IMG/VR virus record: IMGVR_UViG_3300030451_000993
Span: 1 to 30,697 of that record
DNA length: 30,697 nucleotides
Direction: 5' to 3' (one strand)
DNA from: a virus
This document shows, in pieces, positions 8,901-16,928 of the stretch (within the stretch, counting starts at the first letter, position 1; every line of letters starts with the position of its first letter). Both the position numbers and the translations under genes were made by a program. The notes under the pieces were generated by a model. It was not told where the DNA came from, did not search any database, and saw only the letters and a list, made by a program, of their open reading frames with translations.

Positions 8901-10531
8901 TCGAAGACAAAGATAACGTCACCTACGCCTATATCTCCAGATAGGTCATAGTCTTCTAGTCCTACAGATAATGTTTTCTGAACCTTGTTGTATTCATTTA
9001 AGTATGCCTCTGCTCTAATATCACGCATAGAGTCTGGTACTTCGTTCTCAGATAATATCTGTATTCTTTCTAATTCATTTCCGTGTAAATCTTTATAAGG
9101 TATATCTTTTGCGTCTGCTTGTCCTAAGTTTATTTCTTTACCATACTGCGAAGCAATTAATTCAACACGACTAACAAAATCTTCTGCGTTAAACTCTGTC
9201 TTTAAATCTGCTCCAGAATAACCTTTTACACCTGCGTCTAAACCAGACAATCTTCTTACAATCATTCCAGTAGGTTCATTATCTTCGTGACCTGTAAATA
9301 ATGAAGTACGAGGTCCTACATCGATAGTTCCGTCATTCTGCATTTTAAATTCTGCGTCTAGAGTTGTACAAATTGTTTTAAGAGCTTTGTAAGCAGATTC
9401 CATGTAATGCTTACCTGTGTATGTTTTGTTAGCTGTAGTAGCTGTAGGAGCAGAAGTACTAGGAGTAAATGCGTCCCAATACTTTGCATTACCTCTAGTA
9501 ATAACCATTCCATCAAGATATCCTTCGAAGAAGTTGCCGTCTTGTCCTTTACCAATCTGTAAAGAATCAGAACTAACTCTGACAAATAATTCTGGTCTTG
9601 TATCGGTTTGTTGTATTACACCATTTTTAAAAGTTCTAAACTGGTCACCTTTATGAGATATTGCAAAGTGATTCCATTGGTTTAAATCAATAGAACCCAT
9701 ATCTATATTTAAATCTTCATCTGTTCCATACCCATTACCATCGTGAGTAATAAAAGCTTTATTATTTCCATCAACAGCTTTACCAAATATCCAAGGTGAG
9801 TATGTGTCATTGTTTCTTGCCCAAACAGTAGGATTACCACTTGAAGAAGTTCTATACTCCCACCACTCAACTGTAAATTCTTGATAAGTTAAATCTAACT
9901 CTGGTCTATCTGCTACAGTAACAAAACCATCAGTAGTTAAGTGAAGACTTGTATTACCATACTTTGCTTGGTCTGTAGATATATCCGCAGTACCACTAAA
10001 AGTTATAACTTGATTAGATGTAAATGTAGAACCATCAGTAGTAGTTGTATCTCCATTGCTACCTTCGTAATTTAAAAGTAAAACTGTGTCATCGTACTGT
10101 ACTTCTACAACTGTACCTTTTCTTACTGCTTTCTGTGTAGCGTCTTCACCTCGTAAAATACCATAAGGTGTTGATGTACTTCTATCTAAAACATCGTCTA
10201 AAGTGTCTCTACTGTAAGACCTAACAGCACCAACTCCTGCATTTCTAGCTAATACCATTCCTCTTGAATCAGTATCACCTAGATATCCAAGAATACCTAT
10301 ACCACCAACTTCTATACCTTCTTCTGTAATTGTTTGGTTTTGTACAATACCAACATACCTAGCCATATTTCTAAGTTGTGCGTCAGTAAATTCTGTAGGA
10401 TTTACACGAGTAGAAGTCAATACAATATTACCCCAAGGAGTTATTGTATTTAAAACTGAATTAGGTGTTGTCTCTAAATTAAGGTACACATTAAATGTAC
10501 CCGGAGCCATTAATTTTTCGTTTACACTCAT
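5930..10531 (-). CDS. Tail-tip hub / adhesin with LamG, FN3, HxH and S74-like parts
   Basis: A 1533-residue multi-domain tail-tip protein. Hub-type sequence at about 1-140 and again 370-620 (AYKALKTICTTLDAEFKM, RAEAYLNEYNKVQKTLSVGL, DIGVGDVIFVFDPE) flanks a LamG/concanavalin-like domain at about 145-360 (FTVEWWEYRTSSSG, DLNQWNHFAISHKGDQFRTF, LQIGKGQDGNFFEGYLDGM). Two FN3-like domains follow (about 646-760 and 778-890), then GDLAVTDAKIDTLTAAKITA (about 910-935) and repeats of TFSGNLSAAGGTFTGNLNAS type. Residues about 1250-1397 contain seven HxH motifs and a GNGNGNGN tract. The C-terminus (about 1400-1533) resembles the S74 intramolecular chaperone (DAILVQAIKDLSAKIDLLED). It likely binds the host surface and starts infection. 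Confidence 0.88.
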   Translation of the reverse strand: MSVNEKLMAPGTFNVYLNLETTPNSVLNTITPWGNIVLTSTRVNPTEFTDAQLRNMARYVGIVQNQTITEEGIEVGGIGILGYLGDTDSRGMVLARNAGVGAVRSYSRDTLDDVLDRSTSTPYGILRGEDATQKAVRKGTVVEVQYDDTVLLLNYEGSNGDTTTTDGSTFTSNQVITFSGTADISTDQAKYGNTSLHLTTDGFVTVADRPELDLTYQEFTVEWWEYRTSSSGNPTVWARNNDTYSPWIFGKAVDGNNKAFITHDGNGYGTDEDLNIDMGSIDLNQWNHFAISHKGDQFRTFKNGVIQQTDTRPELFVRVSSDSLQIGKGQDGNFFEGYLDGMVITRGNAKYWDAFTPSTSAPTATTANKTYTGKHYMESAYKALKTICTTLDAEFKMQNDGTIDVGPRTSLFTGHEDNEPTGMIVRRLSGLDAGVKGYSGADLKTEFNAEDFVSRVELIASQYGKEINLGQADAKDIPYKDLHGNELERIQILSENEVPDSMRDIRAEAYLNEYNKVQKTLSVGLEDYDLSGDIGVGDVIFVFDPEVGFEDTQADATLENRDRHEIAYQGQILNPIKIRVMGLSFPITDSMGVFYRDSNGNYTDLTDYVSFESGITQVEVGSTTPNINEDLRASAAVIAVGGTNEFTVPDAPTSFAAASGTYQDGAGRPFAFAKLTWNEPTNTDGSRITDGNMYRVRYRQVTDVDGNNLIDSNDNQVTDYEYLTVEFGTTAVVIKGLGPNNTYEFGVACIDNSGFSGGFAVITASQMPADATIPPEPTAPTGSFGSIASSATKVQITHKLGAAKTVAGAVISSPTNFSLPRDIDHLNVYRGTTSSFTISSTNFVGEIAARAGHIDGSIPAIGTFAASTAGTAYYRVTAVDVAGNESDPSTAVSVTEELISTAFIDDATITTAKIGDLAVTDAKIDTLTAAKITAGTISGKEIIIDTDSATDPSNPVLGTIRSSGYVADNAGWIIKSDGSVEFESGKFRGDITGASGTFSGNLSAAGGTFTGNLNASQINAGTFSADIISGGTIDGSSINLGSGTFTVDTNGAMVASSATITGNINANAGSIGGTSINANTLETSNFSNTAGYQLDSTGATFHNVTITGTLSGASIDGTIDGTVRTASGNTYIELASDNGSTMSFVKSGGAFGTLQDNSGFFALQSGVNASGLVLSSAVGPTKIVTNAGLDVGGNIGNSNMVLLGGNSPFWGSVPANAGVTSLTSLNSAIVLGSNTGGVTMNFNPSNLDDTHDHGTSNAPGGSYDGDNHGNNHGVNFSNVLTNATHSHNTSAVNSLATAASSRLNLSNNSGAILINHLDTDHPNFGTGNGNGNGNGNSNVSANHTHDYAANSHGHGSSYLSNSHTIGHAAQGATAHNHPYSSSGHGHGNTYASFSHFHINPLTHDSRLLNINANTVPGLNVVNRLNPVTANFSAAYLERAKAKQGGIDELDGVTYRLTQQDVKQALTDEGLDPSTIAMIIEDVTYAKNDKPGLDEDEPMKGLMDGEIDAILVQAIKDLSAKIDLLEDRITTLEG

Positions 10532-11790
10532 GACTTAATTATCCTTACGTACTCATACATGCTGTCCAGATATGCGTCACGCATATTATCTGCTGTGTTT
10601 TGTCCAGCTGCTGAAGAGCCATCTAGAACATAACCTAGAAAAGCTTTCATCTGAGTTCCCGTAAGGTGTATCCCACCATTAGTCAAGTCAGTACTAAAGG
10701 TAGTTGGAGAGCCCAAGATGAAATAGTTTCCTTCAGAGTCGTTGCTTGAAGATACTATATAACCTGTCCCAGCAGTACTAGCCTCTGCTGTGGTTCTCTC
10801 TAAATGTATTTCATCGGCTGTACCATAAGAGTTTATCACGATACTAAAAAATCTCGCGCCTCTTCGTAACGATACATCAAACGTTAACCTACCACTACCA
10901 TCAGTATTTGCTTGTGAAGTAAACCTTAAGGTTCCACACTCAGCATAATTTTTAATTATTTGTACTGTGTTCCATCCATCCCATTCTGTTTCGGAAGAAC
11001 CTTTACTAACTGCGAATTCTTTTACGCTACGATAGTCGTCATTCTCCCAAAGAGAAACTGTAAATCTTGATTGTGTATTGCTATTAGTCAAAGTAAATTT
11101 AACTAATCCATTTTCTATAGTTGCTTGGTCAACGTTAAGGTTAGGACTTAATAAACCATTTCTTACTTTGCCGTTTGTAGATATCTTTACTGCACCTTTT
11201 AAATAATCATCCGGATTACATTCAAACTCTATATTGTTGTCTCTAATATTACTACCAGAGAAGAACTGCATAGTAGTAGTTGATGTACCATGTTCAGCTA
11301 TTCTTTCTTCAACAGAAGGAGAAGTACCTGTTCCAACTGCTGGTATGTGTACTGAGAATGCACCACTTGGTGGAGAAAAGAACTGCGAATCTGAAGAACT
11401 AATACTGTGGTTGTTTTCTAATATTGCTCCAGAGAACTGTGACTCAAAACGTATTTCACCGGGGTTGCCTAAATATGCTAGTGATATATTGTAACTAATA
11501 CCTGCACCACCATATCTATTTACACTAACATCAGAAGAGTTAACTCTTACATAACCTTTAAGTGTGGTATCACCTGTATAACTAAATGGATGAAAGTGTC
11601 CATAGTTAGCCATAGATTCTAATTCATCTCTAATATACTTAGCTTCATCTACATCTAAACCAGTAGCATTAGTATGAGCTATAACACCGCTAAGAGTTAA
11701 ATCTCTACTGCCGTCCATTGAGCTATGAGACAATGATTGAGGAGATGTAAAACTTAAATGTCCTATTGTGATTTGATGGTCATTAGCCAT
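10528..11790 (-). CDS. Distal-tail-like (Dit) protein with extra beta domain
   Basis: A 420-residue protein between tape measure and tail tip, the place of the distal tail protein, which forms the hub ring. The N-terminal 110 residues fit: ITIGHLSFTSPQSLSHS, RDLTLSGVIAHT, a helix DEAKYIRDELESMANYGHFHPFSYTG and LKGYVRVNSSDVSV. The rest is beta-rich and may be a carbohydrate-binding or galectin-like insertion as in evolved Dit proteins: FECNPDDYLKGAVKIS, FTVSLWENDDYRSV, GWNTVQIIKNYAECGTLRF, and RGARFFSIVINSYG. The C-terminus (MKAFLGYVLDGSSAAGQNTA, MYEYVRIIKS) returns to a helical/strand end. The Dit part is inferred from pattern and place. It overlaps the tail-tip gene by 4 bases (ATGA). Confidence 0.72.
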   Translation of the reverse strand: MANDHQITIGHLSFTSPQSLSHSSMDGSRDLTLSGVIAHTNATGLDVDEAKYIRDELESMANYGHFHPFSYTGDTTLKGYVRVNSSDVSVNRYGGAGISYNISLAYLGNPGEIRFESQFSGAILENNHSISSSDSQFFSPPSGAFSVHIPAVGTGTSPSVEERIAEHGTSTTTMQFFSGSNIRDNNIEFECNPDDYLKGAVKISTNGKVRNGLLSPNLNVDQATIENGLVKFTLTNSNTQSRFTVSLWENDDYRSVKEFAVSKGSSETEWDGWNTVQIIKNYAECGTLRFTSQANTDGSGRLTFDVSLRRGARFFSIVINSYGTADEIHLERTTAEASTAGTGYIVSSSNDSEGNYFILGSPTTFSTDLTNGGIHLTGTQMKAFLGYVLDGSSAAGQNTADNMRDAYLDSMYEYVRIIKS

Positions 11791-11885
11791 TATCTACACC
11801 TCGCACATACTTCATAATTTATCTTAAAAAAATAATCTCCACACTCTAAGCATGGCTCTAAATCTCTACCTGCTAAGTTGTTCAT
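11790..11885 (-). CDS. 31-aa miniature zinc-ribbon protein
   Basis: A 31-residue frame with four Cys in two knuckles, CLEC (12, 15) and CARC (27, 30), separated by 11 residues, with aromatic residues between (DYFFKINYE). That is close to the smallest arrangement able to bind one zinc. It overlaps the previous micro-ORF by 4 bases (ATGA) and the distal-tail gene by 1 base (TAATG at 11790), so it is embedded in a translational chain. The Cys pattern argues against chance. Function unknown; possible roles are a regulatory or assembly factor for the tail tip. Gene callers with a usual length limit would miss it. Confidence 0.65.
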   Translation of the reverse strand: MNNLAGRDLEPCLECGDYFFKINYEVCARCR

Positions 11886-11965
11886 TCTTCTTCTTCAGTC
11901 CATTCAACCCACTCATTATCGTGAGTAGCTTTGTGTATATGAAAATTTGCGTGTGAATATAACAT
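11882..11965 (-). CDS. 27-aa micro-ORF, His-rich and acidic end
   Basis: A 27-codon frame that begins on the tape-measure stop (TAATG, sharing base 11965) and ends in TGA overlapping the next ATG by 4 bases. It reads MLYSHANFHIHKATHDNEW then VEWTEEEE, with four His residues including an HIH. I recognise no family. Support for real translation is only the tight coupling at both ends and the fact that the two micro-ORFs together fill the whole 174-base gap exactly. It may be a peptide, or serve to keep ribosomes moving to the next genes. Confidence 0.5.
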   Translation of the reverse strand: MLYSHANFHIHKATHDNEWVEWTEEEE

Positions 11966-14900
11966 TATCTATTTCTAAGTCCTGTTCCTGCATTACCTTC
12001 TTTTTCTAGTTTTGTTAATTCTCTTCTAATGTTTATAGCAACTTTTCTAGCTGTGATTGGGTCTGCTGGTAATCCTGTGATATTCAAATTCATATTCTCT
12101 ACTGTAACACCTCCGACACCAGCTCCGGTTTTATTAGAGAATACTGATGTACCACCCGGTGTTGACATAATAACTTCTGGTCCTCTTTCACCTACAAGTG
12201 ATGACCTACCTATAGGAACGTTACCACCTGTGTAATTATTCATATCTACTCTTCTACCGGTATAGTATCCACCTTGACCAATTATTCCTTGTACACCACT
12301 TTGTCCTGTGTTAGGTACATAAGGATTAGCAAACATTTGTATTCCGTTAAATATATTTTGATTTCTAAGTTCTTCAGATATTTCATTTATAACTTTCTTA
12401 GTGTGGTCTACAGTAGCTAAAGTTCCGTTCATAAAGTTTTGTAGTGCTTGGTCTTGGAATGCAACATAGTTTGCAAACTCTGTTTCCATTGCTACTAATA
12501 CTTCTTGTACATAACCTGTTGGTATTCCTAGTTGTTTAGCTAGGGTCATAAACATATTGTTAAGGTCTGGATACTTTTGCCTTAACTTGTCTATCGCTAT
12601 ACCATTTTGTGCAATCTTAATATTATTTTCTGCAATCATTGAATTGTACTTATCAGTAGCGTCAGCAATCTTTTGATATCTTTCTGGCTGTACTTTTAAT
12701 TGGTCATTGTAAGATTCAATAGCAGAAATAATTTCTGGAGACAAACCTTTTGCTCTGGATTCAGCAGCTGCTAGTTCTGCTTCAGCTGCTTTGATTTGCA
12801 AGTCTAAGATTTTCTTTTCAACCTCAGACATTGGGTTACGCATTTCTTCAAGTTCTTCTCTAGCTGCGTCTAAGTCTAATTGTTCAGCAACTCCCTGTTC
12901 TACTGCTAACTCTAAGAACTTAACTTCTTTTTCTTTGTCTCGTAAAGATTTCTTTTGACGTGCAGTCATCTTCATACTTAACTTGTCTCTCATCTTATCT
13001 AGATTGAGACCCATTTGTAATAGTTCTAATTCTTCACTAGCAGTTACTACACCTTCTTTACCAAATTTATCTATTGCTTCTAATACAGCTTCTCTTGCTA
13101 AATCAACCTCTAACTGTTCTTTTTTACGAAGACTTATTTGTAAGTCACCAAATACAATATCTTGTTGTAATTCTGCTATTTCTTTTTCTGTATCTCTAAT
13201 AGCTCGTTTTCTTTTTTTGATGTCTTCGTTCATTCTGAACATTGACAACATAGCAGCAAGTTCTTCTTCTCTTGCAGAAGTTGCAGCTTTGACTAGTTGT
13301 AGGTTGTCCATGTTTATTTGAGCATTTACAGCTTGTACACTATTCAAACCAGTTTGTTCAAATATTTGGTCTCTAATTTCTTGAGTAATCTCTTCACTAG
13401 TTCCTTGTATTCCTTGTAGTTCTGCTGTGTTATCAATGAACATTTGATTTAGTTCTGAAAACTCTGGTGCTAATGAAGCGTCACCTATTCCTTGTAAAAA
13501 TGCAATAGCTGTTCCAAATGCTTCACCTGTATCTTGGATACTTGCTACTTGTGCAGCTAAACCTACTTGGCCTTGGCTAACTAGTATTCCGATAGCATTA
13601 GTAATAAATGATATTCTATCTTCTACTTCTTGTGTTCCTGCAACGATATCTTCTGGTGATATAAATTTAATATCACTTAAGTCACTAAAGGTTGTACCTA
13701 AAGTTCTCATCTTATCTATTTGGTCACCAATAAATTGTGTAACTTCTACTATGGCTTCTGCAAAAGCTTTGTTGCTATCAGTTGCAGTATCTGTGCTTCC
13801 GTATAAAGTTTGAATAACTCTATCAGCTGTTGTAGAGCTTGCAATAAATTGTTCTAATGTAATAGTTGAATGACCTGTTTCACTAGCCATAGCATTGTAT
13901 CTATCAACTAATGTTTGAGCACTATCAGCTAAGAATTCTTGTTCTTTATCAATATTTGTCATTCTGTTACCTAGCTCTGACAAAGCAGGTGTTTGTTGTT
14001 TTAAGAAAAATAATTGTCTCTTTTGTGCTTCTGTAAATTTATCTGAACCGGCTTCTGCCTCTGAAAATGCACCATTAATATTTGCTACAGTAGTATTTAT
14101 AATACCGCCTGCTTCTTGAAAAACATTTGCGTCATCTAATCCTTTTACTGAAATAAGCTGTAACAATCCTGTTAAGTCACCTTTTTCTAATAAATTTTGT
14201 ACTACTTCTAGTTCTACACCTATAGCTTCAGATAATTGTTCTGCTAAGTCTCCTTCTGCTCCTATAGTTTGTTCAATAAAACTTAAATTACTCATTCCTG
14301 TACTACCAGTCAAAGCAACTTCTGTACCAGATATTTGTATTGTTTCTACTTCGATTGGGTCTCTTGTTATATCTCCTAAAGCTTCATACTGATTACCTAA
14401 GACTCTAAAAGCAGTAGATACTTTTTCTGCCTCTTCAACTGATATATCTTTCATGAATTTAGGTATGTTCATAAATGCTCTGATACCAGCATTGTTTATA
14501 TCAGATAGTTCGCTTTCGATAATATTTAATTCTTTTTGATAAACTTGTAATACTTCTGGAGCAAAACCTTCTTCTTGCAATCTATTAAATTCTTGTTGTT
14601 TTTGTTGAAGTTTATTCTGTAAAGGTACGAATGCAGAAGCAGTTTCAGTAAATAGTTTAGCTGAAGCTTCAGAGTTCTTATTTGCTCTAGCATTTGCAAT
14701 ACCAAAACCTGCTATGAGTGCTGTAGCAATACCGATAGGACCCATCATCATTTTAAGAGCTTGAGTCATCTTCATATAACTCATAGTCTGCTGACCAATC
14801 ATTTTTCTAGCTAATTTTGCAGCATGTGTTTTCTTACCACTTAAAGCAAGTTGTTTTATTTCTGCTCTTGTCATTTCTGCAAGTACTTGTGCAGATTTAG

Positions 14901-16233
14901 CTGTAGAAGCATTTACTTTTGCTTGTATAGATATAAACTTGAAGAAGTTAAATATAGGCATAGCCATAGCAAGACCTAATGCTACGAAACCACCTGTAAG
15001 TACTTTCATAGAGTTAGACATCTTACTAAATCCTACTTCAGCACTCTTTTCATCATCTGCTGCTGCAACAGCAACACCAGTCAATGCTTGCGTTAATGCT
15101 TTTGCAAGTGGTAAGAATGTATTACCTATTTCTATACGAAGTTCTGTAAAGGCATTCTTCATTAACTTTGTTTGAGATTTCAAAGTTTCGAATCTCTTAG
15201 CAGCCTCTTCGTTAAGAGCATTGTTAATTTCAAAAGCAGCATTACCTCTAGCTAATGTTTCAGTAACTAGGTCTCCTGCCTCAGATAGAGCTAACAAAGC
15301 ACGGATAGTTCTCTGCTGTTTTAGGCCTAATGCGTCAAGAACCTCTACAACATTACCGCCTTCTTCACTTAATCTTGATAAACCTTGTAAGAATACGTTA
15401 AGAGCTTGAGCTGGGTTATTTTCAGCTAACTCTTTGAACTGCTCTGGTAATATTCCAGATACTCTTGCAAATACATTTAACTGTTCTGTACCTCCTTGTA
15501 CGGCTACAGTTAATTGCTGGAATACACGTGCGACAGCAGTACCACCTGCTTGTGATTGAACACCAACAGCTTGTAACGCAGTAGCAATTGCTAAAGTATC
15601 CGCGGCTGTTGCTCCAGCTACTTTAGCACCTGCTGCTAATCGTAATGATGTAGAAAGTATTTCATCTTCAAGAGCTGCGAAGTTGTTACCTAAGTCAACC
15701 AATGAAGAAGCAAGTTTAGATATATCTTCGTCTGCAAGTTGGAAAATAGTTTTCATCCTTGCAAGACCAAGTGCAGCAGTTTCAGTAGATAACCTAGTTG
15801 CTACTCCTAATTTAGATATAGTTTCAATAAATGTAGGAAGTCCACCTGCGTCAATGCCTAACTGACCTCCAAGCTCGCCAATTGCATTTAATTGACTAGT
15901 TGCAATAGGTATTTCAGTTGCAAGTGTTCTGACAGATACAGCTAATGATTTAAAATCAGCTTCACTAGCGTCAACAGTTTTTCTAATACCTGCAAAGGAA
16001 TCTTCAAATTTAGAAGCTGCACCAACTGTGAAAGCCATAGTTGTTGCTAATCCAGCTAATGTTGTTAATGCTGTAGTACCAACTGCACCAGCAAGGCCAC
16101 CTAATTTACCATAGGCACCCATAACAGTAGAGGCTAGTTTGTTTGCTTCTTTCGCCGCCGTATTGGTAGCGTCGTCCATATCGACTTTGAACGCAACGAG
16201 GAAAGGGGCTACTCCACCGGACTTATTAGCCAC
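11965..16233 (-). CDS. Tape measure protein (TP901 type)
   Basis: This 1422-residue protein sets tail length and is threaded inside the tube. It starts GTG at 16233 with GGAGG five bases upstream. The TP901 core lies at about 73-385: FEDSFAGIRKTVDASEADFK, LATEIPIATSQLNAIGELGG, ATALQAVGVQSQAGGTAVAR, ENNPAQALNVFLQGLSRL, TLKSQTKLMKNAFTELRIEI. Hydrophobic segments are at about 47-72, 408-437 and 494-511 (the last MMGPIGIATALIAGFGIANA). A coiled-coil-rich region runs about 980-1160. The end carries LVGERGPEVIMSTPGG, the common tape-measure C-terminal motif. No peptidase or lysozyme motif was seen. With about 0.15 nm per residue, a tail near 210 nm is inferred. Its stop shares one base with the next micro-ORF. 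Confidence 0.95.
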   Translation of the reverse strand: MANKSGGVAPFLVAFKVDMDDATNTAAKEANKLASTVMGAYGKLGGLAGAVGTTALTTLAGLATTMAFTVGAASKFEDSFAGIRKTVDASEADFKSLAVSVRTLATEIPIATSQLNAIGELGGQLGIDAGGLPTFIETISKLGVATRLSTETAALGLARMKTIFQLADEDISKLASSLVDLGNNFAALEDEILSTSLRLAAGAKVAGATAADTLAIATALQAVGVQSQAGGTAVARVFQQLTVAVQGGTEQLNVFARVSGILPEQFKELAENNPAQALNVFLQGLSRLSEEGGNVVEVLDALGLKQQRTIRALLALSEAGDLVTETLARGNAAFEINNALNEEAAKRFETLKSQTKLMKNAFTELRIEIGNTFLPLAKALTQALTGVAVAAADDEKSAEVGFSKMSNSMKVLTGGFVALGLAMAMPIFNFFKFISIQAKVNASTAKSAQVLAEMTRAEIKQLALSGKKTHAAKLARKMIGQQTMSYMKMTQALKMMMGPIGIATALIAGFGIANARANKNSEASAKLFTETASAFVPLQNKLQQKQQEFNRLQEEGFAPEVLQVYQKELNIIESELSDINNAGIRAFMNIPKFMKDISVEEAEKVSTAFRVLGNQYEALGDITRDPIEVETIQISGTEVALTGSTGMSNLSFIEQTIGAEGDLAEQLSEAIGVELEVVQNLLEKGDLTGLLQLISVKGLDDANVFQEAGGIINTTVANINGAFSEAEAGSDKFTEAQKRQLFFLKQQTPALSELGNRMTNIDKEQEFLADSAQTLVDRYNAMASETGHSTITLEQFIASSTTADRVIQTLYGSTDTATDSNKAFAEAIVEVTQFIGDQIDKMRTLGTTFSDLSDIKFISPEDIVAGTQEVEDRISFITNAIGILVSQGQVGLAAQVASIQDTGEAFGTAIAFLQGIGDASLAPEFSELNQMFIDNTAELQGIQGTSEEITQEIRDQIFEQTGLNSVQAVNAQINMDNLQLVKAATSAREEELAAMLSMFRMNEDIKKRKRAIRDTEKEIAELQQDIVFGDLQISLRKKEQLEVDLAREAVLEAIDKFGKEGVVTASEELELLQMGLNLDKMRDKLSMKMTARQKKSLRDKEKEVKFLELAVEQGVAEQLDLDAAREELEEMRNPMSEVEKKILDLQIKAAEAELAAAESRAKGLSPEIISAIESYNDQLKVQPERYQKIADATDKYNSMIAENNIKIAQNGIAIDKLRQKYPDLNNMFMTLAKQLGIPTGYVQEVLVAMETEFANYVAFQDQALQNFMNGTLATVDHTKKVINEISEELRNQNIFNGIQMFANPYVPNTGQSGVQGIIGQGGYYTGRRVDMNNYTGGNVPIGRSSLVGERGPEVIMSTPGGTSVFSNKTGAGVGGVTVENMNLNITGLPADPITARKVAINIRRELTKLEKEGNAGTGLRNR

Positions 16234-16902
16234 GTGCTCCTCCTATATCGCCCATAATCTCATCAAGAGACACTCTTTGTCTCGGTTTATTTCTATTGTG
16301 TTGTTTACGAAGGGCCATTTTTAACCTATGTGTATCTGCTTTTTCTTTCTTTACTAATGTCCCATCCTCAGTCATCTCTAATTGACGACTACGGAGGATG
16401 TTATAGAATGTTGAATTTTCGTTCGGCATATAAGAAATTAATCTTAAAAAACGAAACCATTCAACATCAAGTGGTGACTCAATGTTATATAAATGAAGAA
16501 AGTCAGCTTCTAGTGGCCCATAAAGTTCAAGTATATCTTGAACGGACCAACTTATTTTGGGGCTTCGGAGTCCTCTTCTTCCCCTTCAGCTTCAACCTCT
16601 TCGTCCGGTTGTGCTGATAATCCGTATGCTTCTAGTAAGTAAGAAAGCAAATCATTCATTTGCTCCCAAGTCATACCATTGTCTAACATATCATTCAGAA
16701 CATCTTCGCCCACTAATGAGCCAATCCATTCTGGTAATAAGTCCATAGGGATTACATCACCTTCGTTAGCATATTTCATTTGAGCTAACACTGTTCTTGC
16801 AGGTAAAGTAGCTGGTAACTCGTAGGTCTTTCCAGCTACTTTAATCTGCAAAGGTTCTTTGTCGGCTTCCAAAGCCTTATCAAAGTCTTTAAATTTAACC
16901 AC
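16226..16902 (-). CDS. Tail assembly chaperone, -1 frameshift fusion (GT-like)
   Basis: The long form is made by slipping back one base on CCCAAAA (16561-16555), reading base 16555 twice: complement of 16226..16555 joined to 16555..16902, 225 residues. The extension is 109 residues and starts ISWSVQDILELYGPLEADF. It contains ESPLDVEWFRFLRLISYMP, the same layout as the T domain of actinophage chaperones (sp.r.l..LI..LP..S), and ends in basic residues (RKQHNRNKPRQRV). An ATG-started frame at 16226..16429 is the 3' part of this extension; it has no ribosome site of its own, and the frame is open back to the slip site, so I treat it as part of GT. The fusion overlaps the tape-measure start by 8 bases. 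G/GT pairs made this way are established for lambda and many siphoviruses. Confidence 0.88.
16514..16561 (-). promoter_or_regulatory. Programmed -1 frameshift signal
   Basis: The heptamer C CCA AAA (16561-16555, X XXY YYZ form) ends one codon before the G stop. Five bases downstream begins a two-part stem: TGGTCC (16549-16544) can pair with GGGCCA (16519-16514, one G-U pair). Directly inside it, GTTCAAG (16543-16537) pairs perfectly with CTTGAAC (16531-16525) around a 5-base loop. A 5-base bulge lies on the 3' side. Spacing and stem length are those of known stimulatory structures. Confidence 0.85.
16552..16902 (-). CDS. Tail assembly chaperone, short form (G-like)
   Basis: A 116-residue chaperone that coats the tape measure during tail assembly, encoded before it. 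The start is GTG at 16902 with GGAG 9 bases upstream. The protein begins VKFKDFDKALEADKEPLQIKVAGKTYELPATLPA, the usual beta-hairpin opening of siphovirus chaperones. It continues with a helical body (PARTVLAQMKYANEGD, EDVLNDMLDNGMTWEQMNDLLSYLLEAYG) and ends in an acidic tail (EEVEAEGEEEDSEAPK). The last two sense codons before the stop lie on a -1 slippery heptamer, so part of the ribosomes make the longer form listed separately. Confidence 0.9.
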   Translation of the reverse strand: MVKFKDFDKALEADKEPLQIKVAGKTYELPATLPARTVLAQMKYANEGDVIPMDLLPEWIGSLVGEDVLNDMLDNGMTWEQMNDLLSYLLEAYGLSAQPDEEVEAEGEEEDSEAPK

Positions 16903-16928
16903 TTTCTAATATCTCCAATCTAATTATT

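Noticed and set aside
11965-16233. Lytic transglycosylase or peptidase domain in the tape measure
   Set aside because: I looked for lysozyme-like and NlpC/P60 or HxxxD/HxH peptidase motifs and saw none; coiled coil and TP901 core account for the sequence.
16226-16429. Separate 67-aa gene
   Set aside because: It has no ribosome site and its frame is open upstream to the slippery heptamer; it is the end of the GT frameshift product.
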